In this document: piece after piece, positions 45,238 through 57,637 of the stretch
How positions within the stretch are numbered: the stretch's first letter is position 1
Layout of the letters: every line of letters begins with the position of its first letter
Origin: Cyanophora paradoxa
Taxonomy: Eukaryota > Glaucocystophyceae > Cyanophorales > Cyanophoraceae
Reading direction: 5' to 3'
DNA: 64,000 nt
Assembly (NCBI GenBank): GCA_004431415.1
Contig: QPMI01000100.1
Location: forward strand, 248,001 to 312,000
Translations under genes and position numbers: made by a program
The notes under the pieces: model-generated
Databases searched by the model: none
Told to the model about the DNA's origin: nothing
What the model saw: only the letters and a program-made list of their open reading frames with translations

Positions 45238-45329
45238 CGCCGGCGCCGCCGCAGACCTGCAGAAGCGCCGGCGTAGGTACGCGGGCGTGGGCTCGACAAG
45301 CCACATTAAAGGAGCCGTTTCGTTTGCAG

Positions 45330-46323
45330 CTTCAGTTGCGGTATACCCCTCGTGCAGAGGCGTTTAAGGTGCACTTTCGGGTGTTTAAGCTAAGCTTGTC
45401 AAGGTGGCAAGGTGCTCAAGGCAAGGCGCAAGCTGCTGCCACACAAAATTTGTATGGAGCGGCATGGCCATGGTAGCCCCCCCAACAAGCAAGACGGGTA
45501 CAGTACACAGTTGCTTTTGCCGGGTAGGCAGTTACACCGGCCAAAGACTGTCCGGTCCGTGCGACCAGCTTAAAAGCACAGTATGCAGGCACCTGTCCTG
45601 CACCGAAGCGGAACCAGCACAACCAGCATCGAAGCAAGCGTGCACAAGCTGCCGTCGAAGCATAGCCTCTCCCAGGTCAACCAAAACGCGAAATCCCGTC
45701 CCTTCTGCGGTCTTACGACACAGAGTTGCAGATAAGAAACCGTTCGCAGCGGAGCAGCCGCTCGTTCACTTCCCGCAACCCAGCCGCGAGCAACCCGCGC
45801 GCTTCCACCTCTTACAGTCCCCTCGTGCACGTGGTCACTCCCGCGGTGCGTGGCCATAGCTCCCGCGGATTCCGCGGCCGTCGAGTCGGCGCGGATCGAT
45901 TTCTGCAGCTGGGCTGACATCGAATTCGCATGGAAGAGCAACGGCGACAGCGCAGAGCCTTGGGCTGCTGATCCTCGAGGCGTCGGCCACCGCGGCATGT
46001 CGAAGTTGGCGAAATCAGGCAAAGAACTTGCCGGGGCTGTGCGTCACGCGGGCAACCGTATCGGCGACGGGCTCAACCGTATCGGCGACGGAGTCGGCGG
46101 TGGACTCGTGGCCATTGCTCTGGCCATCTTTTACCGGCCCCCCTAGTAAGCGCCCCGATCCGCGCCTTCTCTGGCCTGGCCGTCGCCGAATACTGTTTAG
46201 ATAGCTTCCTTGCTTGTCTGCCTTCTTTGAACCGCACCGAATTCACGAGACTTTGTGTTAAGGCGGTGCTTTCAAGCTACCGCAGGGCGGACCGAGCACG
46301 AGCACTTTAATTTGAGGAGGGAA
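45330..46323 (+). other. Host DNA with doubtful small ORF
   Basis: No confident gene. An ATG at 45,997 opens 49 aa: MSKLAKSGKELAGAVRHAG, a GNRIGDGLNRIGDGVGG repeat, and a hydrophobic end, to 46,146. Its longer frame starts at 45,850. The look (amphipathic helix plus hydrophobic tail) is suggestive but unsupported by homology. Confidence 0.3.
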
Positions 46324-49300
46324 TTAAAGGGGTGTGGATCGGACAGACGGGCAGGGGTTGTGCCCGACCGTGGAGGGGATCGAGGGGCCCAGACGGGCGA
46401 GGAGGGGAGGGGAGAAGCATCCTGCATGGTGCCCCGCCGCGATATCCCCGCCTCCTCCTCCTCCGCCCCCGCACCGCCCCCGCGCCGCCGCCTGCGGGCC
46501 TCCCGCAGCAGCGCCCGGCCCGCCCCGCCCGCCCCCTCCGCGCCCTCCTCCTCCTCGCGCAGGGCGGCGGAGGCCGGCCGCTGCGACAGCTCCGCCTTGC
46601 GGGCGAGCAGGGCCCCCCCCCCCCGCGCCGGCCCCCTTCAGCGCCACCTTCACCTGGGCGGACGAGACGGGTAAGGCGCCGCTCGGGGACTCAGATCTGA
46701 GGCGGGGCGGGGGCGTGGGGCCGGGGAGGGCCTTCTGGTTGTTGTAGACGAGGGCCCAGAGGGCGCCCGCCGCGAGGGGCGCAGAGGCGCGCGCTGCCGC
46801 CCCGCACCATCGCCAGCAGCTGCCGCAGCGCCATCTCTGAGGGGGGAACAAGAAGAAGTCAGAAGCGTTGGTGCGGGGGGAGAAAAGAGGGCGGGGTACT
46901 GGCCGGGGGCGAGGATGTGGGGCTTGGCCTCCTGCAGGAAGGCAAGGTTGCGCAGCAGCAGGGCGGCCCCGGCCCGCAGCGCGAGCCGCAGCGCCGCCGG
47001 CGCCCCGCGCCGCTCCTCCAGCAGCTCCACCGCGTGCGCCACCAGCCCTGGGGGGTACGCCTTCAGCGAGGCGCGCGGTGCGAACGAAGCGGGGCGGGGG
47101 CGGGGGCGGGGGCGGGGTACCCGGGGTGCGGACGATGGCAAGCTGGCCCTCATTTGTGAGAAGGCGAGGTTGCCGAGGAAGTGGAGGACGGCCGCCTGCC
47201 GCGCGGCGGCCGCCGGCACGCCCTCCCCGCCCCCCGCCGCCACCGACGAGGCCAGGAGCTCCTCCAAAGGGGCCCCGGGGCCGGCGGCGGCGGCGACGCG
47301 GGGGGCGCGCTCTCGGGCGACGCGGTCGAGGGCGGCGGCGCAGTCGGCGAGGAAGGCGGTGCGGGCGAGGGCGGCGCGGAACTCGGGGACGAGGGCCATC
47401 GAGGCCAGCGCGGCAAAGGCCGCCCCGTGCGCCGCCACGCCGAGCCGCGCCCGCCCCGCGAGCTGCAGCAGCAGCGCCGAGACCGAGGGCGCCCCCGAGG
47501 TTCGCCACCAGGCCCAGCAGCTCCACCTGAGGGGGCAGGAGTCAGATCAGATCGGATCAAATCAGATCAGATCTGAGCCGACGAGAGGGGCCGACCTGGA
47601 GGGCCTCGCCCTCGCGGGCGGCGAGGGGCCAGAGCCGCTCGAGCAGCGCCGCGACGCGGAGGGCGAGGAGGGCGGCCTTGGCCTCGCCCGAGCCGGCCGC
47701 GAGGTTCTTGAGCAGGGCGAGCGAGAGCACGAGCTCCGCGCGCCGCCCCCGCCGGGGCCCAGCGACGAGGCCACTACGTGCGCCTCCTCGGCCGCCGCGA
47801 TGAGCGCGGCCGGCAGGCCCGACTCGAGCGCCGCCCGCGTGCCCGTGCGCGAGGCCGCGAGCACGTTCACCAGCGCCCCGGCGATGGCGGCGCGGGAGCG
47901 GAGCTGCCGGCGATCCGGAGCCGCCCTCTCCAGCGCGCCCCGCGACGCCCCGTAGAGCCGCACGAGCCGCCCGAGAGCCGCGCGCCCAGCTCCCCGCCCC
48001 GCCGCCGCCGCCACCGCCGCCAGCCGCGTTCTCGGACGACGGCGGAGGCCGGGGCTGAGGCTCCGCCTCCCCCGCCTCCCTTCCGTCGAGGACGCGGCGC
48101 ATGGCGGCGTCGGCCTCAGCGGTGAGCGTCGCGACGAGCTGGCAGGCCGCCAGCTGCGCCCGCCGGTCGCGCCCCTCGAGCGCCGCGCAGGCCCCGCGGA
48201 GCAGCGCGGGGGCCGCCGCCGGGCCGGCCTCGCCGAGCGCGGCGCGGGCCTCCGGGCAGCTGTGGAGCAGGTTCCCGACGGGCCGGTCAGCGGCTGAGGG
48301 GCGGGGCGCATGGCAGAACAGGCGCACCGGCGGAATGCGTCGGGCCACGTCGCGGCGGCGAAGGCGCGGGCGGCGGCGGGGTCGGCCTCGCAGAGGGCCC
48401 CGAGGCGTCCCAGCGCCGCCGCGCAGTCGGCGTGCGCCGCGGCGCCGGCGACCGCGTCCAGCGCCGCGCAGACGGCCGAGGACGGGTGCAGGCGCGCCAT
48501 GGCCAGGGTCCCGTCCCGCTCCTCGGGCGTCAGGGCTCCCACGACGGCCTCGCCGGCCGCCGCCGCCGCCGATCTGAGGGCGCCGGAAAGGCCCCCGACC
48601 CGCTCCAGATGCCATGCCGCCGCGAGGGCGCGCGCGAGGCGCGGGCTCGCGGGGGGTACAGCGCCCTCCGCGGGGCCCTGCAGCGCGCAGGGCCGCACGG
48701 CGAACGCGAATCGGAAGGCCGCCGCGAGGGGCGCCGGGAGCGGCAGGCCGGCCCAGGGCCCCGGGGCGTCGGACCCCTCCAGGACCTCCCGGGCGAAGAG
48801 GGCGGGCGTACGGCATCCGCGGGCCTGCGCCTCCTCGTTGTCCGAGAAGAGGGCCCAGGCCAGGGCGGCCGAGGCCTCGCGAACGCGTCTGCGGAACAAA
48901 GCCGGTCACACAAGGCGGGGGGTCTGGGAAGGGTGGGGGTACGGGGGTGGAACGCACAGGGTACGAGGGCGCGGAGCGACTCGGGCTCGTCTCTGAGGGT
49001 TCGGCGTACCCCCGGAAGGAGCCGGCAAAGCGAGGAAAGGACGAAGGCTGCGGGGCCCTCGGCGCCGGCTCGATCGCCGCCCCGAGCGGCCGCGACCGCC
49101 TCGCGCTGCAGCCAGAGTATAAGCAGGGGTAGGGGGAAACAGGGAGGGGGCACGGGCGTACGAGGTTAGCGAGGGCCGAGCGGAAGAGAGACTAGCCCGC
49201 AAACGCGGCGCTGAAGCGCGGGTCTGCGGGCGGAGGGCGTGAGCGAGCGAGGGGGGTACATAGACGCCGGCGGGGCGCACCGCGGAGGGCGAGGGCGAGC

Positions 49301-50066
49301 TGCTCGGCGGCCGCGCGGCGCAGCTCGGGATCGAGGGCCGCCCCCTGGTAGATCCGCTGGAGCTTGGCCAACTCGGAAGCCTGGAATGAGCCCGCCGGCC
49401 CGCGCGCCGCCGGTCCCTCGTCGAAATCATCGCCAGGGGCGTCCGCGTCGAGAAGAGAGCCGAAGGGGTCCCTCAGGCGCCGCCCCAGCCGCACGCGGTC
49501 CTGCAGTGGGTATGGGGTCGGCACAGCGAGGCGGAAGGGGGGCACAGGAACACACGTGGCCGTCCAGAGCGTCGAGGAAGTCAGGGGCCGCCGGCTCGGC
49601 GAGCCGCAGCGCTTCGGCCGCCTCCCGCCGGGCCCTGCCCCAAGGAATGGGTACGCGGCACAGGAAAGGAAAGAAGACAGCGGCGGGCAAAGCGTGCGCA
49701 CCACTCGGCGCCGGAGAAGAGCGCGCGGGTGAGATGGCGAAGCCGATCCGGGGCGGAGAGGCGCTGCTCCAGGGCGCGCCCGAGGCGCCCGAACGGTCCC
49801 GGTCCCGGCAGCGCTGCGCGGTTCTCGGAACCGTCGTCCTCCGCGACCTCGCCCGCGGCACGGGCCAGGACCCAGGCGTCCAGCGGGCCCAGCGCCACGG
49901 CCAGGCGGCCCGCCCGGTCCAGCCGCTCGGCGGCCGCGAGGACGAGTGCGGAGGCGGCGGAGGCGGCGGCCGGCTCCAGATCGTCCAGGCCGCGGGAGAG
50001 GAGGTGGAAGAGCAGATCGCCCCCCTGGGCCACCTCCAAGAGGCGGCACCGCTGCGGCCGTCGTAG
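46324..50066 (-). CDS. Helical-repeat (ARM-like, possibly rotatin) gene, copy 2
   Basis: A multi-exon minus-strand gene with GC-rich short introns (GTGCGC...CAG). Exons in order include LLEVAQGGDLLFHLLSRGLD, EALRLAEPAAPDFLDALDGH, ELAKLQRIYQGAALDPELRR, WALFSDNEEAQARG, QLAACQLVATLTAEADAAMR, AGALVNVLAASRTGTRAALE, SLALLKNLAAGSGEAKAALL, FAALASMALVPEFRAALART, AVLHFLGNLAFSQ, LLLRNLAFLQEAKPHILA, ALWALVYNNQKA and VKVALKGAG. The last four resemble the C-terminal ARM region of rotatin, a centriole/basal-body protein; this is from memory of the family. Near 46,614-46,623 a C run shifts the best reading frame in the last exon, probably an indel. Confidence 0.5.
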
Positions 50067-50559
50067 CGCAATAGGAACCGGCGGGCGACGGGCGATGGCA
50101 GTGGGCGGATGATGCGATATCGATCGTAGGAGGGTTCGGATCCCCGCCCGCGCTCGACGGGGCGACAACGATCAACGCCGAACTTCGGAAGCGCCGCCGG
50201 CCGGGGCGGCCTGCAGCTGCTCAGACGCCATCGCCGGCGCCGCCGCAGACCTGCAGAGGCGCCGGCGTAGGTACGCGGGGGCCCGGGGCTGTACGCTTGG
50301 GGGCGTTGAACTCTACGGCTACAGGAAGTAGCGCACTCACCGTGCTAGCGTCCTCGAGTCGTGTCGCCGCGCGCGTGCTCGCTGACCTGCAATCAACGGA
50401 CGCTTAGCGGCTGTCTCCGATTAGGCGGGCTTGTGGCTAGATGCCTCCGCAATAGCGATGCAATTTCATGCAAACACATCGGCGGGAACCATACTCCGTC
50501 GCCTTGTTCGCCTTGTTCGCAGCTCAGTTCGTGCCTCTGATGGCTCAGCAAGCCAAAGG

Positions 50560-51520
50560 ACTCTTGAAAGGAGCCGCTTCGTTCGCAGCTTCAGTTGCGG
50601 TATTATACCCCTCGTTCAGAGGCTCTGAGGCTCACGCTCCGGTCACGGCGATTCGAATCCGCCGGCATCAGCGCGGCGATTCGATTTCGCGGCGCGGCGA
50701 AGCTTGAGCTGGGGCGCGGCTAGACGATGCGAGCCCTTTAGCGACCGCAACGTGCATCTAGATCTTCAAGGTGGGCATGTCCGAACAGGTGCGATGGGGC
50801 GCCCCTGCAGTGTGCTGTCCCCACGTTAATTTAACACGGATCATGGATCGTTGACTCCCCGAGGCATAGGCGCAGGCTGAGAATCCGGAGGTAATGGCGC
50901 AGTTGAAGGTGCGCGGCTGCACGATCGATCTTGGCTACTCATCGATGAATGTAACCTAATGCCGGCAGAGCCTTCTCGCCGCGGCGGAGAAGCGGGCGGA
51001 TGAGGCGGAGAAGCGGGCGCATGAGGCGGAGAAGCGGGCGGATGAGGCGAAGAAGGGGGCGGATGAGGCGAAGCAGTTGTCACAACAAGCGTTGGACGAG
51101 AAAGAGCGGGCTCAGGTGCGCACCAGCGCTTGCGTGCATATGCTGACCGGAACCGCTCACTAAAACTCCGCAGGCGAGTGTTTTGTACAAGATTGCATTG
51201 TGGTTTGCTCGCTCTAAGTTCCCGTTTTGAATGTAGGAATGGAAAGGGTCCCTATTGGCTGGTGCAGCGGGCTGCAGTGTCGCTTTAGTCAGCTGTGTTG
51301 CACTGGGTTTCCGCTCCGCTGTAGAGGTGACCTCGTTTGGGCTGGTGTCGAGCGCTCTGCAGTGCTTTGGGTACTTCTTGCAGGCGATCTTCGCTCTTTT
51401 GACGACGAAGGTAGTCATGCGGCATCTAGATCTGAAGCGCGGGACCCTTATGCAGCTGCAGCCGGCTATAGCTGGCGCTGCTATCGGGCAGCCGGAGTCG
51501 ACTATCATTGTTTAGCTAGC
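50560..51520 (+). repeat. Duplicated coiled-coil/hydrophobic gene, copy 2
   Basis: Matches 40,830-41,800 at about 98% by eye. The AEKRADE-type repeat is one unit shorter. The hydrophobic exon (VTSFGLVSSALQCFGYFLQA) ends at the stop at 51,515. One substitution gives QPEST instead of QPAST near the C-terminus. Diverges after 51,523. Confidence 0.45.
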
Positions 51521-51524
51521 TATA

Positions 51525-52860
51525 AAGGGCCACTGACTTGCCGCGCGCGTCGACGTCAGTTGGGTCCGGGGAAGGGCATGTATACGTAACCGCGGCGTAT
51601 CCGAAGATCTAGATGCAGAGAGCAGGGACTTAAGCTTAAGCTTAAGAAGGCGCGCGGTGCACGTGGGCGGGCGAGCCGCCGTGCCGGCTCAGCGGCTCCG
51701 AGGCTGGCCATGCCAGGCGAGCTGTCCTCGCGATCGAGGCGAGCTGTCCTCTAGAGGTAGGTAGGCCTCGGGGCCTAGCTATATCGCGGGCCCCGGGGGC
51801 GGGGGATGGCTCGAAATTGAACCTTGTGTACATGTGGACGTGCTCGAGCTCCTGCGCATGCGCATTCCCCGCGCGCGTGAGGCGTGGCGGGTGCACGAGT
51901 GCGCATGTGCTGCGGGTGCGTCACAGCATGCGCATGGCGCGAAGGCGCGCGGCGCCTAGGCCTAGGCCTAGGGGCTAGCGCTGGCCTAGGCCTCCGCGCG
52001 CGCGATCTGGGCGCGGGCGCGGGGACGCTGCTCAAGCTCACGCTCCGCTCAGAAAGCGGCCGGAGGGTCCGTAAGGGCGCTTGCGCAGCGGGCCAGCTCA
52101 TGATCAGCGGCTGCAGCAAGCATGCGCATCGATATATATCGATATCGCGCGCGCGGGGGCTCTGCGTCGCGCGACGCGCGCGCCGCGCGGGCGTCGGCTT
52201 GTTGCAAGTGGCATAGCCGGCCAAGTGCGGCCGGCTTGCGGCCGGCTTGTGCAATTGCGCCGGGGCGTGCGCGGTTGGCGCGGGTGAAGCGTGCGCGGCT
52301 GGCGCGGCTAGCCGCTGAGCCACAGCAAGCTGCCGCGCGAGCGAGAGGCGTAACCATTGTTGAGCCGAGCCGAGCTGCGGCGCCGGCGCCGGGGGAGAAA
52401 GCGGCTGGGGGGGGGCCGTAAAAAGACTTTTGCAGGGTAACTTCGCACTCTCCAATGTGATTGGCTAGCGCGCGCGGCGTCCTCCCACGCGACCGCGCTC
52501 GTGCCCGGCCTCGTTTCTGCAGAACGGAATGTCAAGCATGATGCAAGCATTGACCTCGAACTGGTCGGGCCCGTATATCTGCTCCCTGTGCATCGCTAGA
52601 CCCATTTTTGTCCCGGGTGTTGGTGCCTGTTCCTGGATCACCCTTTGGTCGGACGGGACCGGAAGACACGGTTTCGGGGTCCCCTGGGGATGGGCTTTCA
52701 GGGTGTACCGCGCGGCCCGGGTTTTGAGGAGGTCGGGGAAACGCGATTTGGGGTAGGGTTGGACCCAAAGGAGAGGGACAGGGGAAGTGTTTAACCCTTC
52801 CCCAATTATAGCTATAGTCTTATTACAGCTATAGCTATTATAGAGAGAAAAGAAGGGTAC
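51525..52860. other. Host intergenic DNA
   Basis: No convincing exon. Rich in restriction-like palindromes (TAAGCTTAAGCTTAAG near 51,632; CCTAGGCCTAGGCCTAGG near 51,955; CGATATATATCGATATCG near 52,128) and CG-alternating runs. Confidence 0.4.
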
Positions 52861-52872
52861 AAGAATGGTATG

Positions 52873-55590
52873 TCACTTGCGGGAAAAGAAGGTGGCGATG
52901 CCGGCCGGGGCCTCCGCTCGCTTCGCCCGCTTCGGGGCCGGCGCAGGGAGCGCGGCCGCCGCCGCCTGCTGCTCGGCCCGCGCCAGCCGCTCCGCCAGGT
53001 GGAAGTCCTGTGGGGTACAGGGTACAGGATTAAGAACGAGGGGGGAGCGGAAGAGGAGGGGGTACGCGAACCGCGTGCTCCTGGAGGGCCCGCGGGTCCG
53101 GGGGCAGGCGGGCGCCGCACTGGGGGCAGGGCGCCGGCGGCGCTGCGGTCCTCTCCTCCTCCTGAGACGAGTCGACCTCGATGACGCAATCCTCGGCCCG
53201 CGAGGCGGGGGGAGGTGAGCTCGAGGCGGCCGGGGCCGGGCGGAAGTAGTTCTGGAGAGCCCCGGGAGGCGGGGGTGGGGGCGCAGCTGCAGGGGCGGGA
53301 GGAGGGGCGGGGGCGGGGGAGGCTGGGCGGTGGGGTCGGACGGGGGTGCGGGTCGGAAGAATTTGTGGAGGCCGGAGGGTGCAGGGGGCGCGGGGGGCGG
53401 GGCCGGCGCGGGGGGCGGCTGCGCGGCGGCAGCGGAGGGCCCCAGGTCGGACGGGGGTGGGATGGGGGAGGGGGAGGTGGAGGGGCGGAAGAACTGGGCG
53501 ATGCCGGCGGGGGCGGGGCGGAGGGGCAGGGCGGGGGTAGTAGGAGCGGCGGAGGACGACGAGAGGGCGGGGGCGGGGGCGGCGGGCCCGGGTACGGGAG
53601 CGGACGAAGGGGCGGGGGCGGGGAAGAAAGCGCCTATCTCGCGCTGCCTCACATCGACCTCCTCAAAGCCCACGCACTGCGACCCGTACCCTCAGGAGGT
53701 GGGGGGGAAGGAGTCGGGCAGGGGTACGGGATCGGACCTGGATGGAGAGGAGGGTGACGGGGTACCGGGCGGCGCGGCGCCAGAGGATCAGAGCCGCCTT
53801 CACGATCGCGTCGCAGTCGTGCCGAACGTCCGCCTCGTGCTGCAGAAGGGCTGTACCCCCCGCCTCCTCGCCCCCCGGGGCCTCCGCCTCGCCCTCCGCC
53901 TCGGCGTCGTGCTCCGGGGCGGGCCGGGCGGGCGCGGGGCCTCCTAGGAGCTCGCGGGCGTGACAGCGGAGGCCCGATGGTACGAGGCCGGCGAGGGACT
54001 CGGTACGCAGGCCCCTCATACCCCGCCAGATCAAATTCAGCGTCCGCGGCCGCCGCCGCCACGTCACGAAGTCTGCCGCCATCGTGAGTGAGGCGCGCCG
54101 AAAGCATTCCAAAGATCCGCGCGCCGCACCAAGCCGCATCCGCTGCACGAGCTCTCGCGCTGCGGAGCGTCAGCGGGACGGGCGGGGCGCCCGGAAACGC
54201 GTGGCGGACCGAGGATGTGGAGCCACTTGGTGACTCCCGCGAGGGAGTACTCCTGCGGGGGATGTTGTTAGGCCTCTAGTCCCGCCCGGCCGGTCCCGAG
54301 GGCGGGCCGCGGGGTACCTCGTTAAAGCTCTTCGCGGCAAGCATAGACTGCGGCGAGCGGAGCTCTCAGAAGGGTGCCAAACGCTGGGCACAGCAAAAAG
54401 CCGAAGGAAGAGAGGGCGCGCCTTGGGGCGGGTGCGGGGTATGACGTCGGAATCGTCTACCCCCCTGACGATCCGGTAGAGCCAGGCCGCCTGCTTCTCC
54501 CCCACCGCCGCCGCCAGCTCATCCTCCCCCACAGCCACGAGGTCCCCCGCCATCTCAACCTGCGTACCCCTCAGGGGCCGGGGGGGGGGAGTTGGGGGTA
54601 CGAAGGGCGCGCGCGCCTGCGGGAACCGCTCCTTGACGAGCTGGCCGAGCTTGCCCCCGAGGAACCTGTACCCCCGGTCATCGGCGAGGGCGGGCGGGTG
54701 GGGTAAAGGGAGCCGGAGAGGGGGTACCGGATCTTGGTGAGGGGCGTGCGGCCCATGAGCTCGGGGACGGCCGGGGCGGGTACGACGGTCTGCTTGTTGG
54801 GCTTGTTCATGCCGGAGCCGAGCTTGGCGATCGCCTTGCCGTGGGCGACGCCGGCGGAACACGTGAATCGCGTAGCCGCGAAGACGGCCCGCCGCAGCCG
54901 CAGCGCGATCGCCGCGCCGACGAGCAGCCGCCGGCCCCCGTTGTCCTCCTGATCCAGCACCCCCGCCGCCCCGTACACGACGACGTTCGCCCCGGCCCAC
55001 GCGCCGTCGGCGCCGGCGGGCGGTCCCGCGGCGGCGGCGGCGCCGTGCGGGGCGGGGAGCAGGGCCTCGATCTCCTCAGGGGTACGGTGCGCCCAGCCGT
55101 GCGCCCCGAGGTTCAGGAGCGCCTCGTCGACCTCGGCGCTCACGTCCATGTACGCTGCGAAGGGTTCAGGGGGCGTGCGGGGGAGGGGGTACGCGAAAAC
55201 AGCGTTGGGGGTAGGGTACCCTCGTCGATGCTGGCCTTCTCGATGGGCGTGTGGGAGGAGAGGTTGCGCGCGAAGACGTCGAAGATCTCCTGCGGGCGGG
55301 ATGGGCGGGTCAGCGCGGCCGCCTCGGCTCGGCTCTGCATCCCGGCCGACCTGCGAGGCCCGCCGATAGCGCTCCAGGCAGGCCTTCTGGCTGAGGCGAG
55401 AGGTCTCGCCGCCCTCGCCGCCGCCCGGGTTGTTCCCGATCGTCTCCACGTGGACGAGCACGATGTCGGGGCACAGCTCCTTCGCCTGCTCTATGCTGCA
55501 GAAGCGCGCCACGCCCTTCGCCCGCGCCGCGTAGTTCACGGCGATGAGCCCGTCCCATTGCCTGGCGTGCGAGAGAGGGAGCTCATTGGC
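52873..55590 (-). CDS. POLH-like: DNA polymerase eta (Y-family), 5' exon not found
   Basis: A multi-exon gene for a translesion polymerase. It reads GLIAVNYAARAKGVARFCSI, KELCPDIVLVHVET, EKASIDE (the palm SIDE motif), AYMDVSAEVDEALL, RLLVGAAIALRLRR, CSAGVAHGKAIAKLGSGMNK, FLGGKLGQLVKERF, AWLYRIVRGVDDSDV, a little-finger exon (PRTLNLIWRGMRGL to RYPVTLLSIQ), then a Pro-rich tail. The tail has a canonical PIP box (QREIGAFF), PIP-like GIAQFF, GLHKFF and ALQNYF, a UBZ finger split by an intron (CPQC...EHA + DFHLAERL) and a terminal GIATFFSRK. The N-terminal exon with the D-x-D metal ligands is not visible nearby. Confidence 0.85.
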
Positions 55591-56800
55591 GTGGAGCTTG
55601 ACACGGCGGCACACGGAGCGCGCACCGAACTGCGAGAGGGATAGAGGGGTCCAAATTCAATCGCTTTGCCTCCACCTGCGCATAGACTGCGGCAGGGCAC
55701 GCGTCAGCGGTAGGCGAACGCGTGCGGGTTCAAATTCTGGGCAGCCGCTCACTGCCGCGCGGGCTCGGTTAGCGTCTGCAATCAGCCACGTCGTGCATAC
55801 AGAGCGCGCACCATGCGTCCAGATCCACATGGATCACAACGCGTCGGGTGTTGATGGAAACCATGCAACGGCGCTCGCGCTGCCCTCAGATACCTCCAGA
55901 ATCCATGCAGAGCCTAGCTACAACACTGCACGCTCGCGTATCGGCCCGCAGGTGCGTCTGACTCTCGCTAGGGTGCGTGTTCTGCGTCGGTTCGGGTGAA
56001 ACTGCCTCTGCTGAAACTACGGCGCTCGCAAAGCACAAGCAGGCCGCTAAGCAGCCGGTGAGCGGCCAAAAAGGCGCGACGGTTTCTGGGTACCGCTGCA
56101 TTCGGAGCGCTGCAAGCCGCGTCCGCTGCGATGCCAAGCGGGAACGCATCGAAGCTCCCGTGGCGTGCGCCGCGCCGCGTGCTGCTGACGGTGTGGGCGC
56201 TTCTGGCGCTCGTCCTGGTATCCTCGGCGTACCTTGCGGGGCTCTTGAGCGCGAAGCGCGCGGTGCCGCAGCACGCCGCCGCGCTGCGATCTGCAGTGGT
56301 GCTCATGGCTCTTCCTCGAGGCCCGGCGCATGCGGGAGCAAGCGCTTCCAAAGTGCGTTTAGCCAGCCGGCTGCATGCGGATTCGCCAGCTGCTGAGCGC
56401 TTCGCAGGCGAACAGGCTGTTCCCAGCATCCGTAATGAATAAGGCGAAGTGCGCGTGTGACGCCCGCCCGCCCGCCTGATCGTAATCCGCATCGTATTGA
56501 ACTTTCGCCCGGCCAGCTACGCTCGAAGTCATGGATACAGCTTCCGTACGTTTTTTTGCACCCTCGCGTTCGCGCGCGAGAGTTCTCTTCGACGGCGCCC
56601 AGGCGTGGACATGGAGGACGTTCCGAACGGCTGGACGAACCACGTGCGTTTTGCATGCATTCTCGCCTGCCAGGCTGCACTTCCCTGACTAGCCGCTCCC
56701 AGTGGTCGAAGGTGGGCGTTTGATGCACTTCGTGCTTTTTTAAACGCTCACATTCTCCACCACGGCACAGCTCTACGCCTTGCGTAGAGCGGCGAAAGAA
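55591..56800. other. Host DNA, no firm gene
   Basis: No confident exon. A plus-strand ORF from the ATG at 56,131 has a signal-anchor-like helix (LLTVWALLALVLVSSAYLAG) and ends at 56,442 as 103 aa. It could be the first exon of an unrecognised membrane protein. Polymerase eta's missing 5' exon was looked for here and not found. Confidence 0.3.
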
Positions 56801-56809
56801 TTCCAGTGA

Positions 56810-57637
56810 TGCCCATGCAGAAGCTAGATCAGCTGTGTCTCTGCTCAGCCTTAGCGCAGATGGACTCTCTGGAAGGATGTGGACGTGTTTATAACCAATC
56901 AGACGACAACTATCGACGAGATGCTGCAGATACCCAGATCAAAGGGCCTCGATCCTGACAGTGTGCTTCTGGTTGCTCCCTGCCTCTTTCCCGACTCCCG
57001 ACCCAGTGATCACGGGCATTGCAGTGCTGGTTTGCTGCTGCGATAATGTGGAAGGCTCGGGCCAACTCAAGTTCTTCGTGAGTGGAGGTGAGAGGGCGTT
57101 GTAAGGAGAAACACAACAGATGCCAATTTTGATGCCGATTGTGATCAGAGCCTAACCAGCATGTGAACACTGGCAGCTTGCTTTTGCGCTCATCGCCTTG
57201 GTAAACAGATCTCTATCTGTACTATACATTATGCACGTGGATAACATTGCCTCCTCCTCATCTCAGGACGTCCGCCTTTCTGAATGAGGTCCTGGCCGTC
57301 GGCCCTATTCCTGGGCATGTATGGAATGACCAGGTGGGCATCAACATACCAGCATCCGCACTCAATTACAATTGAATGCGCATTAGCTGAATTCATCTTG
57401 ATACAGATCAGCATCATCCATGTGCTCGACCGCATGCAGCGGGAGCAGCATAACGTCACAGCACATGTCTTCTGTGGCAAGGAGCTTGCACAGCTCTGGC
57501 GATACGCGGACGGCAGCAGCCCTCCGGGAACATTCAGCGAGCACTATGCAGGCAACTTCTGCAAGGACTTGGCGTGCATCGATCAGCTCCTACAAAGAGC
57601 AGTAGAGGGCCTGAACACCTCCAGATCAGCCCAGTGA
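56810..57637 (+). CDS. Hypothetical multi-exon host gene
   Basis: A possible gene with exons SALAQMDSLEGCGRVYNQSD (from ATG 56,810), a short exon between an ATTGCAG acceptor and a GTGAGT donor (about 57,019-57,077), AFLNEVLAVGPIPGHVWNDQ (to about 57,330), then ISIIHVLDRMQREQHNVTAH through GSSPPGTFSEHYAG to the stop at 57,637. Lower GC than its neighbours. The last exon pair joins in phase with good GT-AG sites; earlier joins are uncertain. No family recognised. Confidence 0.35.

Noticed and set aside
39135-50175. Many long overlapping ORFs on both strands (up to 466 aa)
   Set aside because: High GC removes stop codons in all frames; only frames with helical-repeat or polymerase content and plausible GT-AG joins were kept.
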